Shown here: one piece after another, positions 5,534-6,136 of the stretch
Layout: every line of letters begins with the position of its first letter
Position numbering within the stretch: position 1 is the stretch's first letter
Assembly: GCA_025358985.1 (NCBI GenBank)
Contig: JANYHQ010000597.1
Span: forward strand, 1 to 6,136
Direction of reading: 5' to 3'
DNA from: Acidimicrobiales bacterium
GTDB taxonomy: Bacteria > Actinomycetota > Acidimicrobiia > Acidimicrobiales > JANYDT01
DNA length: 6,136 nt
Made by a program: the position numbers and the translations under genes
The notes under the pieces: generated by a model
What the model saw: only the letters and a program-made list of their open reading frames with translations
Databases searched by the model: none
What the model was told of the DNA's origin: nothing

Positions 5534-5890
5534 TCAGGCCAGGTCGTGAGCGCTGATCGACTCCAACATGTCCACTTGCGGAGCAGCGCGCAGTACGGGG
5601 CCGAGCGATGCGGCAAACGCTTCGTTGGCGCTTGAGTCGAAATGGGCGATATGAGCCGACGGTGACTCCCACTTCTCGATCACCACAAACCGGTCGGCGG
5701 TGCCCAGCGAGGCGCAGAGGTCCACATTTCGGCATCCTGCGACTTTTCGAGTGGTCACCACGTACTGGCTGAGGAGTGCGGCCAAACGAGCGGCGTCGGA
5801 GGCGTCAAACACCATGGTGACCAGGGTGATCTCTACATCGGCGGGGGTGCCAACCCCCTCCGGATAAACTGTTCCTGAACCAGGCGTCAT
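5534..5890 (-). CDS. ABM-domain protein (putative quinol monooxygenase-like)
   Basis: A 118-residue protein with one antibiotic-biosynthesis-monooxygenase (YgiN-like, dimeric alpha/beta barrel) domain. Seen: first strand VEITLVTMVFDAS (19-31), helix SDAARLAALLSQYVVTTRKV (31-50), then AGCRNVDLCAS (51-61), the family-typical RFVVIEKWES (67-76), and HIAHFDSSANEAFAASLGPVL (80-100), which includes the conserved aHF segment with His83. Family members oxidise quinols or polyketide intermediates without metal or cofactor, while others degrade haem or have no known substrate, so the substrate here is open. The start at 5890 (ATG) is chosen because AAGGA lies 7 bases upstream. A longer reading from a TTG at 5938 adds 16 residues with no family similarity. 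It ends one base from the stop of the opposing unknown gene, and diverges from the sigma-factor gene. Confidence 0.85.
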   Translation of the reverse strand: MTPGSGTVYPEGVGTPADVEITLVTMVFDASDAARLAALLSQYVVTTRKVAGCRNVDLCASLGTADRFVVIEKWESPSAHIAHFDSSANEAFAASLGPVLRAAPQVDMLESISAHDLA

Positions 5891-5897
5891 CCAAGTA

Positions 5898-5902
5898 TCC
5901 TT
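5898..5902 (-). promoter_or_regulatory. Ribosome binding site of the ABM-domain gene
   Basis: On the minus strand AAGGA lies 7 bases before the ATG at 5890-5888. This fixes the 118-residue start over the longer TTG-initiated frame. Confidence 0.65.
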
Positions 5903-5997
5903 GCAGGACTCATCACTTCTGGGGTATGGCGTGCCCAACGTTCACGCCGATCCCAACGATGTCACCGTAACTCCAGTCCCTCCTCTTCAGTTTCAAC

Positions 5998-6002
5998 AAG
6001 GA
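5998..6002 (+). promoter_or_regulatory. Ribosome binding site of the sigma-factor gene
   Basis: AAGGA is followed by six bases and then GTG at 6009. This supports 6009 over an in-frame GTG at 5931, which would add 26 residues and has only a weak GGGGT upstream. Confidence 0.6.
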
Positions 6003-6008
6003 ATCCAC

Positions 6009-6136
6009 GTGGCCAAGGAACGAGTCGAACGCGACGAGGAAGACCTCGTCCGGCTCTACCTCACCGACATCGGTCAGTACCCGTTGCTGACCAAAGACGA
6101 TGAGGTTCGTTTGGCGCAAGCCATCGAAGAGGGCAA
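6009..6136 (+). CDS. RNA polymerase sigma-70 family factor, N-terminal fragment
   Basis: Only the first 42 codons lie in the window. After an acidic, charged leader (AKERVERDEEDL) comes VRLYLTDIGQYPLLTKDDEV followed by RLAQAIEEG, the sigma region 1.2 signature of group 1 and 2 sigma-70 factors (compare the usual LYLREIG..PLLT..EE..LA..IE). Such factors direct RNA polymerase to promoters. The very short leader before region 1.2, without a long region 1.1, suggests a principal-like or group 2 factor of the RpoD/SigA/HrdB class, but the -10 and -35 recognition regions are outside the window, so I give no symbol. The start is GTG at 6009 on ribosome-site grounds; GTG at 5931 is an alternative. 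A perfect 7-bp hairpin lies within the early coding sequence (6033-6050). Confidence 0.88.
   Translation, partial: MAKERVERDEEDLVRLYLTDIGQYPLLTKDDEVRLAQAIEEG

Noticed and set aside
5901..5930. TTGCAG and TATGGC with an 18-base spacer as a promoter for the sigma-factor gene
   Set aside because: The -35-like element is fair, but the -10-like element lacks the final T and the spacing is long; similar matches occur by chance.
1..6136. Mobile elements, CRISPR arrays, tRNA/rRNA genes, defence or biosynthetic clusters
   Set aside because: I looked on both strands and saw no transposase or integrase motifs, no regularly spaced repeats, and no cloverleaf or rRNA-like sequence. The lone ABM domain is not enough to claim a natural-product cluster.

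Overview
This window is about 63% GC by eye and is packed with genes read in both directions. Several starts are GTG. A high-GC actinomycete fits best: the ferrochelatase carries the four-cysteine iron-sulfur set known from mycobacterial enzymes, the DUF1775 protein has the actinobacterial HGCxGSPTT and EHPAP signatures, and the sigma-factor N-terminus resembles actinobacterial primary sigma factors. Acidimicrobiia is my best guess at class level, but that is inference from protein style only.

Layout. Bases 1-101 are an exact reverse complement of bases 257-357, which lie inside a citrate synthase gene. The left edge is therefore probably a fold-back junction and not the true upstream part of that gene. 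Citrate synthase (C-terminal 3/10 only) ends at 501. It is followed on the same strand by ferrochelatase (529-1635). On the minus strand, a DUF1775/YcnI-type secreted copper-binding protein (3264-2809) is followed by a non-hydrolysing UDP-GlcNAc 2-epimerase (2745-1594). The 3' end of the epimerase overlaps the 3' end of ferrochelatase by 42 bp. A 90-bp divergent spacer with an imperfect palindrome separates the YcnI gene from a plus-strand run of three genes: an EamA/DMT transporter (3355-4302), a 217-residue protein of unknown function with a ferritin-like look (4312-4965), and an unrelated 184-residue unknown protein (4978-5532). A minus-strand antibiotic-biosynthesis-monooxygenase (ABM) domain protein (5890-5534) meets this run tail to tail with one base between them. 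At the right edge, a sigma-70 family factor starts at 6009 and runs out of the window.

How the genes relate. Most are ordinary core or housekeeping genes: TCA cycle, haem synthesis, activated amino-sugar supply for the envelope, and transcription initiation. I see no mobile element, CRISPR array, tRNA, rRNA or defence cassette. The least understood part is the pair of tightly spaced unknown genes at 4312-5532. They probably share a transcript with the transporter and are the best candidate here for undescribed biology, but nothing in the sequence alone gives their function. The inverted repeat at the left end is the most striking structural signal and is most likely a technical artefact.
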